Assembly (NCBI GenBank): GCA_015501605.1
Contig: JADNRZ010000022.1
Coordinates: 868,001 to 932,000 of the forward strand
Length of the DNA stretch: 64,000 nucleotides
Reading direction: 5' to 3'
Source of the DNA: Panaeolus papilionaceus
Taxonomy: Eukaryota; Basidiomycota; Agaricomycetes; Agaricales
Positions 54,864-64,000 of this stretch are shown piece after piece. Made by a program: the position numbers and the translations under genes. A model generated the notes under the pieces. That model made no database searches and was not told the DNA's origin. It saw only the letters and a program-made list of their open reading frames with translations. Position 1 is the first letter of the stretch, and every line of letters starts with the position of its first letter.

Positions 54864-56531
54864 GAGTGGAGGAATGAAGCCAAAAATGTGGAGGGGGGAG
54901 GAGGAGAAGGAAGATCAAGGGGTGTTCCCACACTGTAGTACCCAAAATGCGAAATGCAATTACTCCCTCCACAAGCACAACATTTCTATTCTGTTTTCAG
55001 ATTCTGAAAGTAGACGATTGTAGCTTTCTGGTGATATATACATGTCAATTAAAATAATAAAGGGAATAAATACAAATGGTGCACAAAGAAATGTAATTAA
55101 AGATAGGGGCTCATTTAATTCCCAAAAAAGCGAAATTGAATGGTGCAATCCCCAGTGAGGATAGTGATGATATAAGGGCTGGTTCTTAAACTAGACACTT
55201 ATATCTTTCTAATGGTATATATGGTGTGTAGAAAAGGTGCTAAAAAAGCAGTGGAAAATGCAGCAGTAATAATGCTATTAATAAATAGGGGCAATTGATT
55301 ATCAAAAAAGCGGAGCTGTTTTGGGTAATCTCCTGCAAGAAAATAAATAAATAAAATTCATATTCAAATACTAGGCAGCTATAGCTTTCCATTGATATAG
55401 GTATGTCCATAAAAGTGCCAAAAAAGCGGTGGAATAAATGCTGCAATAATGGTGGAGGAGGAACATTAATTAGTGTGATGTCATTTGTGCCTGAGAGCAG
55501 ATCAGTGATACCAATTTCCCAAAAAAGCGAAGCTAACTAATGAGGATTGATGAGATTAATTGGGATCAATGACATCACACTAATATTCCTGATCAGGACG
55601 AAGATTTGATTTGTAAATAGAGGCTCATTTAATCAATGCACAATAACCAGAGCAGATCTGCTGCTTCTGTGGCCACATTTGGCAGATCAGACCACATGAA
55701 TAGATACATATAGTGTATACCTTTTTAATGGTATATATATCCCCCCCAATTGGTGCACAAAGCGAAGCAATATTGGGGAAATAGTTCCAGTAGGGAGAAT
55801 AGGGGCTAAAAAAGCGAACCTGATCTGCTGGGTTGCTGGTATAATTTGGCAGATCGGATGGTGGGGTGTTATAGAGGCTGTTAATAGCTTTCTAACAATA
55901 TATAGATTGCCCAAAATAGTGCCCAGAGCGGTGCAATATTGAGCAGGATACTGTTTGGGCCAAAGATAGGGGCTTTTCAAGTGACCCATGTAAGAAAACA
56001 TTTTTTTAAGGATCGAAGGGGATCATATGCGGAAGGCTGCATTCAAAATTTCAGCCCAATCGGAGCAAAAATGAGTGCGCTATTCACCATTTATATTATT
56101 TTTTCAATTTATTTTGATTTGTGTCTGGCTCTGAGAGTGTATTTCCTTAATTGCTTGCCAACCACTCATCCCCCCACCCCGAAAATACCCATTCCGGGAT
56201 CCTGATTTTTTTCTCTACACCCCCATACCCATATCATATCTATCCAACAACATTTGCCCAACCCCCACCCAGCCAGATAAGCCCCAAGCCCCTATCCAGC
56301 ATTCCCCCATCCCCTCCCCCTATCCCCAACACCCCTACCCATCCTCCTACCCCTGGAAATTCACCTATATCTATCCCTAGACCCCCTATAATAGTCCCCC
56401 CCCCCCTTCCACCCCATCCCAAACCCTATCACAACAACAGCAGGTCTATTGTGCTTACTAGCACCCATAGCTCACTAGCACTGTGGAAGCTTCAACCTCT
56501 TGTGCTAACTAGCCTTAGCTGAAGCTTCATC
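54864..56531 (-). repeat. Right arm of giant inverted repeat, uninterrupted
   Basis: 1,668 bp, the reverse complement of the left arm without the pogo-like element. It ends GCTGAAGCTTCATC at 56531. It preserves the empty TA target site of the pogo-like insertion at 55039-55040. No gene is present. Confidence 0.93.
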
Positions 56532-56617
56532 ATGACTGATAGAGGTGCCTTGAGTCTGAAGGAAGTCTAGACCTCACAAGTTGGGACTATCAGAGGCCAA
56601 AAGAGACTTAGGAGAAG

Positions 56618-57166
56618 TGTTACAGTAGCCCGACGGGCGCTTACGGTTAAGGCCTTTGAGCTAGTCGGAGTCGGTTCGGTCGTGCGACAGAGTTCGAGTA
56701 TCGTTCTAAGAATGCCACTGTGTACGCACGCTACGCTGGTATTGTCTTAGAAGAGAGCGAGAAGAGTAAGATCGTCGTAGAAGTTGTTGTTCTATTCGAA
56801 GTTAAAGAACTAGCTAAAGAACAATGGTATAAACTACAGTGTTTATATAGATATCTAACGAGGCTGTGCGTGTAAACGCCAAGTAGATAAAGTGAGTCAG
56901 AAGTGTAGTCCGCAGTAAGAACGAGTCATAAATGTGAGAAGGATGAGTAAGAAGACGAGTCATAGATAGGAGAATGAAGTGGAGCGACAGCGGGAATGAA
57001 GGTGGAGTGGGAGTCGGAGCTAGGAGGAATGTGTGGAGCTCCGGAGATAGGAAGTAGACGAGATATAAGTACAAAGAGAGATGATAGTACACGAAGATAA
57101 GATGAAGAGAGATAACAGTCTTGATAAGATAAAGAAAAGACGTAGAAGAAAAGAGTCGACGTAACA
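56618..57166 (-). repeat. 3' LTR of the chromovirus
   Basis: 549 bp with TGTTAC...GTAACA ends. It matches the start of the right LTR at 63917 and the solo LTR at 45954-46512. In the element's own direction it holds a TATATAAA box and, about 26 nt downstream, the TAGCTAGTTCTTT motif that is complementary to the primer-binding site. Confidence 0.95.
56842..56849 (-). promoter_or_regulatory. TATA box of the chromovirus LTR
   Basis: TATATAAA on the minus strand, about 26-33 nt upstream of the motif at 56816-56804 predicted to be the transcript 5' end. The solo LTR keeps the same arrangement. Confidence 0.65.
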
Positions 57167-57181
57167 TTACCCCCGTACTAA
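57167..57181 (-). other. Polypurine tract next to the 3' LTR
   Basis: The minus strand reads TTAGTACGGGGGTAA immediately before TGTTAC of the LTR. This is where plus-strand DNA synthesis would be primed. It overlaps the stop codon of the extra ORF. Confidence 0.6.
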
Positions 57182-58299
57182 GACTGATTGACCTCAATCA
57201 GGTGTTGATGTTGTGGATGCCTCGTCGCACATGTCGTTGTCGTAGTCATAGAAGTCGTCGCGCCAAGAACCATCGTTGTTGGTGGATGATCTGGGTTGCC
57301 ATTCTCCTCACTCTCTTGATTCTCGGTCGATTCGATCCCAGGGCTGAGCTTGGTCCATGGGTTTGAAGAGGAGCGTCGACCAGAGGAGGCTTTCCTTTTG
57401 CCTTTCTTGTTCTTGACGATAGGACCAGGACAGGAGTTGAGACGATGGCCAGGTGCTTCCTTCTTGCAGTTCCAACAGATGAAGTTGGGGCAATCTGTTA
57501 TGAAGTGGTCAGGAACGGTGCAGTTTAGGCATAGTTGGGTGCCTTGTTTGAGGAGGGTGACGAGGTTACTGGTGGTGACAGGATCGAGGTTCTTGAACAG
57601 ATTTTTAGGGTCGCGGGACGCGAGTTCTGGTAGAGTCGGTAGTTGGGGAATGGGATAGGAGTAGTCATAGGAGGGGTTTTTGTTATGTTTGAAGGTGTAG
57701 TTGTCGTTAGGTTCGTGACCAGCGTATTTCTTCCTTTGCTCGACGATGAGCTCCATGAGGCGATTCCTGCAGTCAGGGTTGTTGAAATGTTCTTGGCAGA
57801 AAGCCTCGAACTGGCTGCATCCAACGTCCCAATTGTCGATGGCTTTTCTGTGGAGGTTATCACAGATTGCCATTAACTTGAGGATTTGCTTCTTGGTTTC
57901 GTTGACGTTGTTGTCCATGAAACGAAAGTGAGGCAGGTGATGGTCGGAGAAAGGAAGTTTCCAGGCGAGGAGATCGTAGTCTTCTTGGGTACAGAAGATG
58001 TCTACGAATTCTTCGAAGCTGATGGTGGTGCGGTCGTGCGCGGAGCCAGGAGTGGTGGAGGAAGAATTCCATCCCTTTGCTTGGTAAAGGATGTTGGTGA
58101 GCTCGGGGTCGTCGCCATTGACGATGGTGTTTTCGTGGACGTGGACGAGGGTATTGAGGACGTCATCGAGGCTTCGGATCTCGGGAGTCTTGGATGAAGA
58201 GGCTCCTTGTCGGTTAGCTTCTTCTTCTAGAAGGCGTCCTCGTTGTTTGGCTTCGGCGATGAGGGTTTTGGTGCGAGCGATAAATTCCTCATTGGACAT
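57178..58299 (-). CDS. Extra chromovirus ORF with two zinc knuckles, after pol
   Basis: 373 codons from MSNEEFIARTKTLIAEAKQR to the stop beside the polypurine tract. I know no named family. An N-terminal helical region has coiled-coil features. A middle block (SFEEFVDIFCTQEDYDLLAWKLPF to DNWDVGCSQFEAFCQEHF) looks like a folded, capsid-like helical domain. It ends with two cysteine/histidine motifs: CLNCTVPDHFITDC fits the CX2CX4HX4C retroviral knuckle exactly, and CWNCKKEAPGHRLNSC is a longer variant (CX2CX6HX4C). The region after is Ser/Thr-rich. It lies downstream of pol in a different frame, about 180 nt after the pol stop. A second frame starting ATG at 58436 (MTTTSALKSSSS) may be its true start if a base is lost near 58390. 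It could be a second Gag-like protein. Confidence 0.7.
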   Translation of the reverse strand: MSNEEFIARTKTLIAEAKQRGRLLEEEANRQGASSSKTPEIRSLDDVLNTLVHVHENTIVNGDDPELTNILYQAKGWNSSSTTPGSAHDRTTISFEEFVDIFCTQEDYDLLAWKLPFSDHHLPHFRFMDNNVNETKKQILKLMAICDNLHRKAIDNWDVGCSQFEAFCQEHFNNPDCRNRLMELIVEQRKKYAGHEPNDNYTFKHNKNPSYDYSYPIPQLPTLPELASRDPKNLFKNLDPVTTSNLVTLLKQGTQLCLNCTVPDHFITDCPNFICWNCKKEAPGHRLNSCPGPIVKNKKGKRKASSGRRSSSNPWTKLSPGIESTENQESEENGNPDHPPTTMVLGATTSMTTTTTCATRHPQHQHLIEVNQS

Positions 58300-58475
58300 T
58301 GATTGGGGAAAAACTGGAGAAGCGACAGTGGGAGGGTCCGAGAAGGAACCTTGAGCTGGAGAGTGGATTCGAACGGATTTGGGGGCAGACGAGAAGAGGA
58401 AGAGGATGAGGATTTGAGAGCGGAGGTGGTAGTCATGTTGTTTGTAGAGAGTAGTTGTCAGTTGAACTGGGGAAT

Positions 58476-61400
58476 CTAGGTAAGTTTGTGACGCTTCTTA
58501 TAAGGTAGGAGAATGTCAGGGGCATTCGCAAGGTGAGATTCTGGTTCCCATGAATTGTGGAACGGTGTGAAACCTTTCCATGAAACGAAGTATTCTCTGT
58601 TGTTCTGCTTTCCACGGTGTTTGTGAATTCGGTCAAGTTCGTATTCTTCTTCTCCGCCGATGATGTCTGGTGGCGGTTGGGGGAAGTTTGGTCCGTGTTC
58701 GGGTGTTTCAGAATATTCGGAGAGAAGAGTGGCGTGGAATACGTCGTGGATCTTCCAATAGTTTGGGAGCTTGAGGCGGTACGTGACAGGTCCCAGAACT
58801 TCGGTAATTGGAAAGGGTCCTTCTCTCTTGGTTGAGATCTTCTTATTGTGCCCGAGTTTCAGGTTTCGGGAGTCTAGCCAGACTAGGTCTCCTTTCTTGA
58901 ATGGCGTGAACGGGTTCTTGCTGAAGTTGATCATTCTATTTCTGGCAAACGTGTGAGCGGCAATAGCTTCCTGTCGGATTTTGAGGAGGGAAGCGAGCTT
59001 CTTGTCCACAGAAGGGTAGACCGTGTGTTCGAAGGCCAAAGGGATTGTGTGGGACTCGTTCCTAGCATAAGTTCGAAAGGGGAGTGAGCACGGTCGGAGT
59101 GTCGTCGGTTGTTGTGAGTGAATTCAAGAGTGGGGAGTGCATCGGGCCAAGATTCGGGGTTCGTGATACAATAGATGGAGAGGTATACTTCGATTTCTTG
59201 GTTAAAACGTTCTGTGGTGCCGTCTGTCTGGGGGTGATAGGCTGTGGAAAGTTTGGATTCGACGTTGAGGAGTCTGAGAAGTTCTTTGAAGGCGTGGGCT
59301 GCGAATCTGGGGTCGCGATCTGAAGTGATGGAGTCTGGGAGTCCAAATCTTTTGTAAAGGTTATCGAGTAAAAGTTTGGCTGTGCCTTCGGCGGTGATTG
59401 TTTTGGAACAAGGAATAAGAATTACCCCCTTCGTAAGGCCGTGGTCCACCACGGATAGAATAGAGTCGTATCTGAGGGATGGTGGTAGGTCGGTGATTAG
59501 GTCCATTGACGTCTGGGCGAAAGGTTTTAATGATTTTGGAGTGGGAATCGGCATCAAGGTGGGTCGTGTGGGGTTCCGATTGATCTTGAACTGTTGGCAG
59601 GTGGAGCATCCTTTGACATAGGCAGAGATAAATCGACGCATACCAGGCCACCAATATGATGTGGCGACGGCGTTGTAAGTTTTGATTTGGCCAGGATGTC
59701 CAGCAGTGACGGGATCGTGGAAGTGCATGACGATGGATTTTCTAAGTTCTTGGTCGTTCGGGACGTAGACCTTGTCTTTGTAGAAGAGGAGTTTCCCGTG
59801 GTCTCCTTCTTCGAAGGACCAATCGTTGATCGAGGTGCCGGAGGTGACATTGGTATTCTTCAACAGTGTTTCTAGAGCTTCCATGGCGTTCTTGTCGAGG
59901 GGTCGTGCTTCGGTGATTTGCTTCTGGAGTTCAGTGTCGATAAGGTTGATAAACAGGGTTTCTGGGAGCATAGTGATGTCTGTGTTTTCTTCGTTTTCTC
60001 CTTCTGGAATAAGGTCAGGTCTTCGTGAGAGCGCGTCGGATTGGATCATTTTATGGCCAGGCATGTGTTCGAGTTTGATGTCGTATTCAGAGAGGATAAG
60101 GAACCATCTTGCTTGTCGTCGGTTAAGGTTCTGGGGGGAGCGCCAGTACATGAGGTTCTTGTGGTCAGAGTGTACGACAGTCATGTGGGGGGATCCCAGG
60201 ATGTAATGTTTCCATTCTTCGAGCGCTCGAATAACTCCAAGGAGTTCTCGGTCGAAGACTTGGTAGTTCTGTTCGGCTGGAGAGAAAGAACGAGAGAGGA
60301 AACATACAGGGTGTCGTTTTCCGTTGCTGTCGGTTTGGGTGAGAACAGCTCCATAAGCGTATTGAGATGCGTCAGCCTCGATTTGAAATGGTCGGTTCTG
60401 ATCGGGCATCGCAAGAACTGGTTCCTTACTGAATCGGTCTTTGAGGTTGTCGAATGCGGTCTGATGAGTTTCTGTCCAAATGAAGGGTCGGTCTTTTCGG
60501 AGTAAGTCGTTCAGGGGTCTAGCGAGATCAGAGTAGTGTCGGATGAATTTTCGGTAGAAGTTGCCAAAGCCTAGGAACGACCGGACTTGTTTGAGGGTCT
60601 TTGGGGTCGGCCAGTCTTTAATACCGGAGATCTTGGCGGGGTCCATGGAGATCTTGTTGTGTTCGATGATAAATCCTAGGTAGGCGACCTTGGTTTTATT
60701 GAATTCGCATTTTTCGGGTTTCAAGTAGAGGTCGTTTTCTTTCATGATTTGGAGTACTTCTTTGGTGTATTTTTCGAGGTCCTGTTCGTTTGTGGCATAG
60801 ATCAAGATGTCGTCCATGTAGATGATGATATAACCGTTTTCGACTTGTTGGATGAAGATGTTGTCCATCATTGATTGGAAGGTCGCTGGGGAGTTGCAGA
60901 GGCCAAAGAACATAACAAGGGGTTCAAAGAGTCCGTACTTGGTCTTGAAGGCCGCCTTCCATTCATCTCCTTCCTTGATTCGGATATTGTTGTAGCCCCA
61001 TCGAACGTCAAGTTTAGTGAAATATTTGGCGTCTCGGAGTTTATCCATAAGGTCAGTGACAAGGGGGAGAGGGTAGGCGTTTTTAATGGTTCCTTCGTTC
61101 AAATGTCGGTAATCTTGGCATGGGTGTAGTTTGCCATCCTTCTTTGCAACATAGAAAAATCCTGCGGCTTCAGGGGATTCGCTATGTCGGATGGTTCCCT
61201 TGGCAAGGTGTTCATCGAGGAACTGTTTGGTGACATCGTCTTGTTCTCGGTTGAGGGAGTAAACTTTGGCGGATTTGTGGACAAAATCAGGTTTGAGCTT
61301 GATCTCATGATCCCAGGGTTTGTGCGCTGGTAAGGTTGAAGAGGCTTCTTCACTGAAAACGGAAATCCAAGGGTGGTATTCTGGTGGAACGATCTTGGTC

Positions 61401-61678
61401 GGGTCGGTTTTGTCGGTTTTCTTGTCAAATTTCTGAGCAAAGGCTTGGGAATGTGTCAGAGTTGTGTCGATCCAGATTTCTTTGGTTTCTTCTGTCGGTT
61501 CCCCTTCCATAAAGGAGATGATCAGGTCGTCGGTTGTAAGTTGGTCAGGTCTGGTCAGGGTCGTGTTCTTTCCAAGCATCTTCTTAACGTGGAGTTCCAG
61601 TTGAGAGATGGTTCGTTCTTCGATGATAATCAAGTCGGTTGGGTACCAGTCGGGAATCGGGTTCTTCGTGCTGTTCAA
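58476..61678 (-). pseudogene. Chromovirus pol: RT, RNase H, integrase, chromodomain (one frameshift)
   Basis: A 915-codon frame (61678-58931) holds reverse transcriptase (KDGKLHPCQDYRHLNE, then IIYMDDILIYA at about residues 288-298), RNase H (IEADASQYAYGAVLTQ at about 430, HSDHKNL), the integrase HHCC zinc finger (HFHDPVTAGHPG...CSTCQQF at about 650-695) and catalytic core (SMDLITDLPP, ITSDRDPRF, TDGTTERFNQE). At about 59040-59070 it shifts one base into a second frame (to 58476) with the GPY/F-type tail (REGPFPITEVLGPVTYRLKLP) and a chromodomain (YELDRIHKHRGKQNNREYFVSWKGF..HNSWEPESHL). The chromodomain is expected to guide integration to heterochromatin. The RT to integrase core part is undamaged. 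Confidence 0.93.
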
Positions 61679-62083
61679 GTGTTCCTCTCTGTCGGGTTCG
61701 TCCTTAACAGTAGGGTGCGCCAGTTTAAGGAAGCATTCTTCCAGTCGATCTCGGGGTTCGTATCCTGCAACCAGGGCAGTCCCAAGATAATCTTCTGATT
61801 TCCTAACCCAGTTACTAGGAAATCGGTTTCTTGATTTTGTCGTAGATCTTCAGGTTCAGAGTCGTTCGGTGGGTAATTGTACCCTTCTTGTTCGCGGTGC
61901 CGTCAACGTTTCGGACTAGGATCGGGTTCTGAGTGGAGTCAGGGGAAGGTCGTGGAGTTTCGCAAATGATTGGTCGATGAATATGCCAGCCGCTCCAGAG
62001 TCAAGGAGGGCTTGAGTATGCAGGGGTTCGGCGGTTCTCAGTTGTTCACACTTGATAGTCACAGGGGACAGAAAAAGATTCAT
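61679..62083 (-). pseudogene. Chromovirus protease region, frameshifted
   Basis: Begins MNLFLSPVTIKCEQLRTAEP and contains the retroviral aspartyl protease motif ALLDSGAAGIFID. The frame then changes at about 61920 (ILVRNVDGTANKKGTITH) and again at about 61840 (TDFLVTGLGNQKIILGLPWL, NPEIDWKNASLNW), the conserved end of the protease and start of the pol linker. At least two one-base changes are needed to read it through. Confidence 0.8.
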
Positions 62084-62119
62084 TGTGAGCTATCAAAGCG
62101 GAACAAACTGATACATAAG

Positions 62120-63700
62120 GTTTAGACGTCGAGGCGAAACCTTTTAGGAAAAATCCTGTTCTTGCATTCGGAGGCAAATTCGGCGCGCTGTTCTTCGTTC
62201 AAGTCTTGATAGAAAGTGCGATGTATTTGGCGAAATCCTTGGGTTTCTAGTCGGGGCGGCGTCGCGGTTGCTGGTGTTCTGGTTCTGGTTCGTTTTCTTG
62301 AGATCGCGGTTAGGGCAGAATTTGGAGATATGACCTGGTTGGTGGCAGCGGAAGCAGGTGCCATTCTTCATGTGGTCGCGCGTTCAACTTCAGTGAGATT
62401 GATTTGCTTGGAATTTGCAAATCTGAACCCCATCTGGTTAGAGGTGAAGCGTTTGGCTGGTTTCTTGTCGAATGGGAAAGGAAGATTCCCTCCAACGGGC
62501 GTCCACTTCTGCTGCTCGTCCATCCACTCCTTCAGGGTGTAGGGGTTGTATCCTGTTGCGAATTCTGTCCAAGATGGTTTCTTGAGGAGTCTTGGTAGAT
62601 TCCGATCAGCAGGTCTTCCATTGGTTCAATGTCATCGTCAGGGTCGGTATGAGGGAAGGCATAGCCTGCGGTGATCATGAGGTTCTTGAAAGCGGTGTTG
62701 TGTGACTCGACATTCCCTTCTTGTTGGATGTTTTTGAGGTCCTTTCTGGCGTGGTCTTGTCCAAGTCGTGGGGCGAAGTCTTCATTGAATTTTTTAAGGA
62801 AGTCGTTGAACCTTCCATAGGAAACCGCGGTCCTGTTCCTTTGGGCATCATCAAACTTTCCAGCGAGGAAGCAGCGTTTCCAGTCCATCGCCTCTCTTTC
62901 TCCCTTTGGTCCTTCAGTGAAGTAAGACAGGATGAAGGCAATCTTTAGATCATCATTGTTGTAGATGTGTCGGTTGATGTGGAGATAGGATCGGCATTCG
63001 GTGATGAAATGTTTGGTCTTTGTGCGATCTCCTGCAAACTTCTCAGGTGCGCCAAGGTTGACTTCTTTCTTCATGGCGTTTTTGAATGCTCTGCAGCAGG
63101 GTCATCTTGTGGGCCATTGCCGGGACCAGGGTTGCCAGGAGGGTCGGGGTCACCTTGTCCTTCGTCATCGGTTCCGGGGTTGGGGTCTCCTTCAGGTGGT
63201 CCGGAGAGTCCTCTCTGGGAGCGATCTTGGACAGTCCCTCCAGGTCTCGAAGAAGAGGCAGAGCGGCCTCCTGGGGGTGAGTGAGAGTTGCAGTCGCCAT
63301 GCTGGTAGAGAACGAAGGGATTTCGGTGCTAAAGACTGGAGTTCTGGTGATAGTGTAGTCCAGTTCTCTGGGGTCGTATGGTTCAATTGGTTGACTGAGG
63401 GCAAGAGAGACGTCGAGGGGTTGTTCGGGTTCTTTCAAGGGTTCTTCTGGTGTGCCTGGGATTTCTTCTGGTTCGTTCGTGGGTTCAGTAGGTTCTGGGG
63501 TCTCTGGGGATTCTCTTGGTTCGCTGGCTGATACTGAGGTGTCAAGTTCTTCTTGTTCGTTGGTCTGGGATTCTTGTTCGGTTTCTGGGAATTCTCTTTG
63601 TTCGCTGTGTGATACAGGAGTGTCGAGTTCTTCTTGTTCGTTGGTCTGGGATTCTAGTTCAGTTTCTGGGTCTGGTTCGGAGAGAGGGTCGTTGGTCTTC
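62120..63700 (-). pseudogene. Chromovirus gag region, frameshifted
   Basis: The N-terminal part is Glu/Pro-rich and contains a tandem duplication of an about 27-residue unit beginning ESQTNEQEELDT (63520-63680). The capsid-like domain reads NAMKKEVNLGAPEKFAGDRTK, then FILSYFTEGPKGEREAMDWK and FAPRLGQDHARKDL; this frame stops at 62532. Another frame continues WTPVGGNLPFPFDKKPAKRF and ends with the knuckle CFRCHQPGHISKFC (CX2CX4HX4C) near 62350-62310. Frame changes at about 63070, 62540 and 62400 break the ORF. The start codon could not be fixed. Confidence 0.78.
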
Positions 63701-63903
63701 TGTTGTTTTTTTTGGATGTTTCTAATTTTCCCCAGGGTTTCTTCTTTCTGAGCGGGAATCGTAATCCTCTGCTGCTAGTTGATACAGGAGAGGTAGCTTG
63801 GCTGGAGGTTCCTGATCGAGGTCTGGTGCTGGTGTTCTTCTTCCGGGTTGCCGTTTTGTATGAGAGGTGCCGTCTCGTAAATTACGGACGGTGTGCGTTG
63901 GGG

Positions 63904-63916
63904 TAGCTAGTTCTTT
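63904..63916 (-). other. Primer-binding site, self-priming type
   Basis: Directly inside the 5' LTR the minus strand reads AAAGAACTAGCTA. This is the exact complement of TAGCTAGTTCTTT, found in the LTR 26-30 nt after the TATA box. No tRNA 3'-end complement (starting TGG) is present. This matches the Tf1 mechanism, in which the transcript's own 5' end primes reverse transcription. Confidence 0.75.
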
Positions 63917-64000
63917 TGTTACGGTAGCCCGACGGGCGCTTGCGGTTAAGGCCTTTGGACTAGTCGGAGTCGGTTCGGTCGTGCGATAGGATTCGAGTAT
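63917..64000 (-). repeat. 5' LTR of the chromovirus, cut by window end
   Basis: The first 84 bp (in plus orientation) of the second LTR, starting TGTTACGGTAGCCCGACGGG. It matches 56618-56701 with few differences. The remainder lies outside the window. Confidence 0.93.

Larger units (their letters stand above)
56618..64000 (-). mobile_element. Ty3/gypsy chromovirus, incomplete at window edge
   Basis: Read on the minus strand: a 5' LTR cut by the window end (63917 to beyond 64000), primer-binding site, gag, protease, reverse transcriptase/RNase H, integrase with chromodomain, an extra zinc-knuckle ORF, a polypurine tract and the 3' LTR (56618-57166). The gene order protease-RT-RNaseH-integrase and the C-terminal chromodomain place it among chromoviruses. 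Several frameshifts in gag, protease and the integrase tail suggest a defective copy or base errors. The left flanking 5-mer is AGAAG (56613-56617); the same 5-mer is expected just beyond the right LTR, outside this window. Confidence 0.93.

Noticed and set aside
49089..56522. Mirrored open frames in the palindrome arms (hydrophobic 68- and 88-codon frames, each twice)
   Set aside because: The duplication is explained by the inverted repeat. The frames have no domain, start context or intron pattern.
48939..56531. The palindrome as a simple assembly artefact
   Set aside because: The arms differ at scattered bases, and one carries a 3-kb insertion with a proper TA duplication. A mirrored read artefact would not produce that.
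48939..56531. Direct target-site duplication around the palindrome
   Set aside because: Comparing possible end positions gave no matching 2-11 bp direct repeats; TAG/TAG similarity further out is too weak.
57178..58299. The extra chromovirus ORF as an envelope gene
   Set aside because: It has no signal peptide or membrane helix, and its cysteine motifs are zinc knuckles, so an Env role is unsupported.
1..64000. CRISPR arrays, riboswitches, rRNA
   Set aside because: No regularly spaced direct repeats of CRISPR type and no rRNA-like segments were seen; the genome is eukaryotic.

Overview
The window looks like nuclear DNA of a filamentous basidiomycete, most likely an Agaricomycete. Genes carry many short GT-AG introns (about 45-75 nt) and very small exons, and lie a few hundred bases apart on both strands. 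The gene content fits: a Rab11-type GTPase, glutamate 5-kinase, chitin deacetylase, a PL14-like secreted lyase, a sterol-glucosidase-type GH5 enzyme, ADA3, a Pol I A34.5-like subunit and a chromovirus. Genus and species cannot be read from the sequence. Exon joins were derived by hand from splice signals, reading phase and family conservation; no search was run.

Region 1 (1-16.7 kb), mostly housekeeping: rhamnose-mutarotase-like (-), Rab11/Ypt3 GTPase (+), glutamate 5-kinase (-, with an apparent frameshift), a decayed and an intact copy of an NmrA/EasG-like reductase (+), a 4-exon orphan gene (+) and an OPA3-like mitochondrial protein (+). They are separated by two 3-kb stretches with little or no recognisable coding.

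Region 2 (17.9-30.7 kb), secreted and accessory genes: chitin deacetylase (+) and a PL14-like lyase (+), then two F-box paralogues with an N-terminal membrane segment in opposite orientation around a gene that may carry a PD-(D/E)XK nuclease fold, then a third, LRR-like F-box gene (-).

Region 3 (31.2-43.2 kb), core genes: SLC41/MgtE-type Mg2+ transporter (-) divergent from ADA3 of SAGA (+), RNA polymerase I A34.5-like subunit (-) and a very long GH5 ergosteryl-beta-glucosidase-like enzyme (-).

Region 4 (44.6-64.0 kb), transposon cluster: a broken multi-exon ORF of unknown type split by a solo LTR; a probable copia-type LTR; a giant inverted repeat (arms about 1.67 kb, spacer about 1.17 kb) whose left arm is interrupted by a 3.08-kb pogo-like DNA transposon; and a Ty3/gypsy chromovirus on the minus strand running off the right edge. 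Internal evidence orders several events. The intact empty site in the opposite palindrome arm fixes the pogo ends and its TA duplication. The solo LTR and its flanks show CpG-type decay. The chromovirus has a primer-binding site complementary to its own predicted transcript start (Tf1-like self-priming) and an extra zinc-knuckle ORF after pol.
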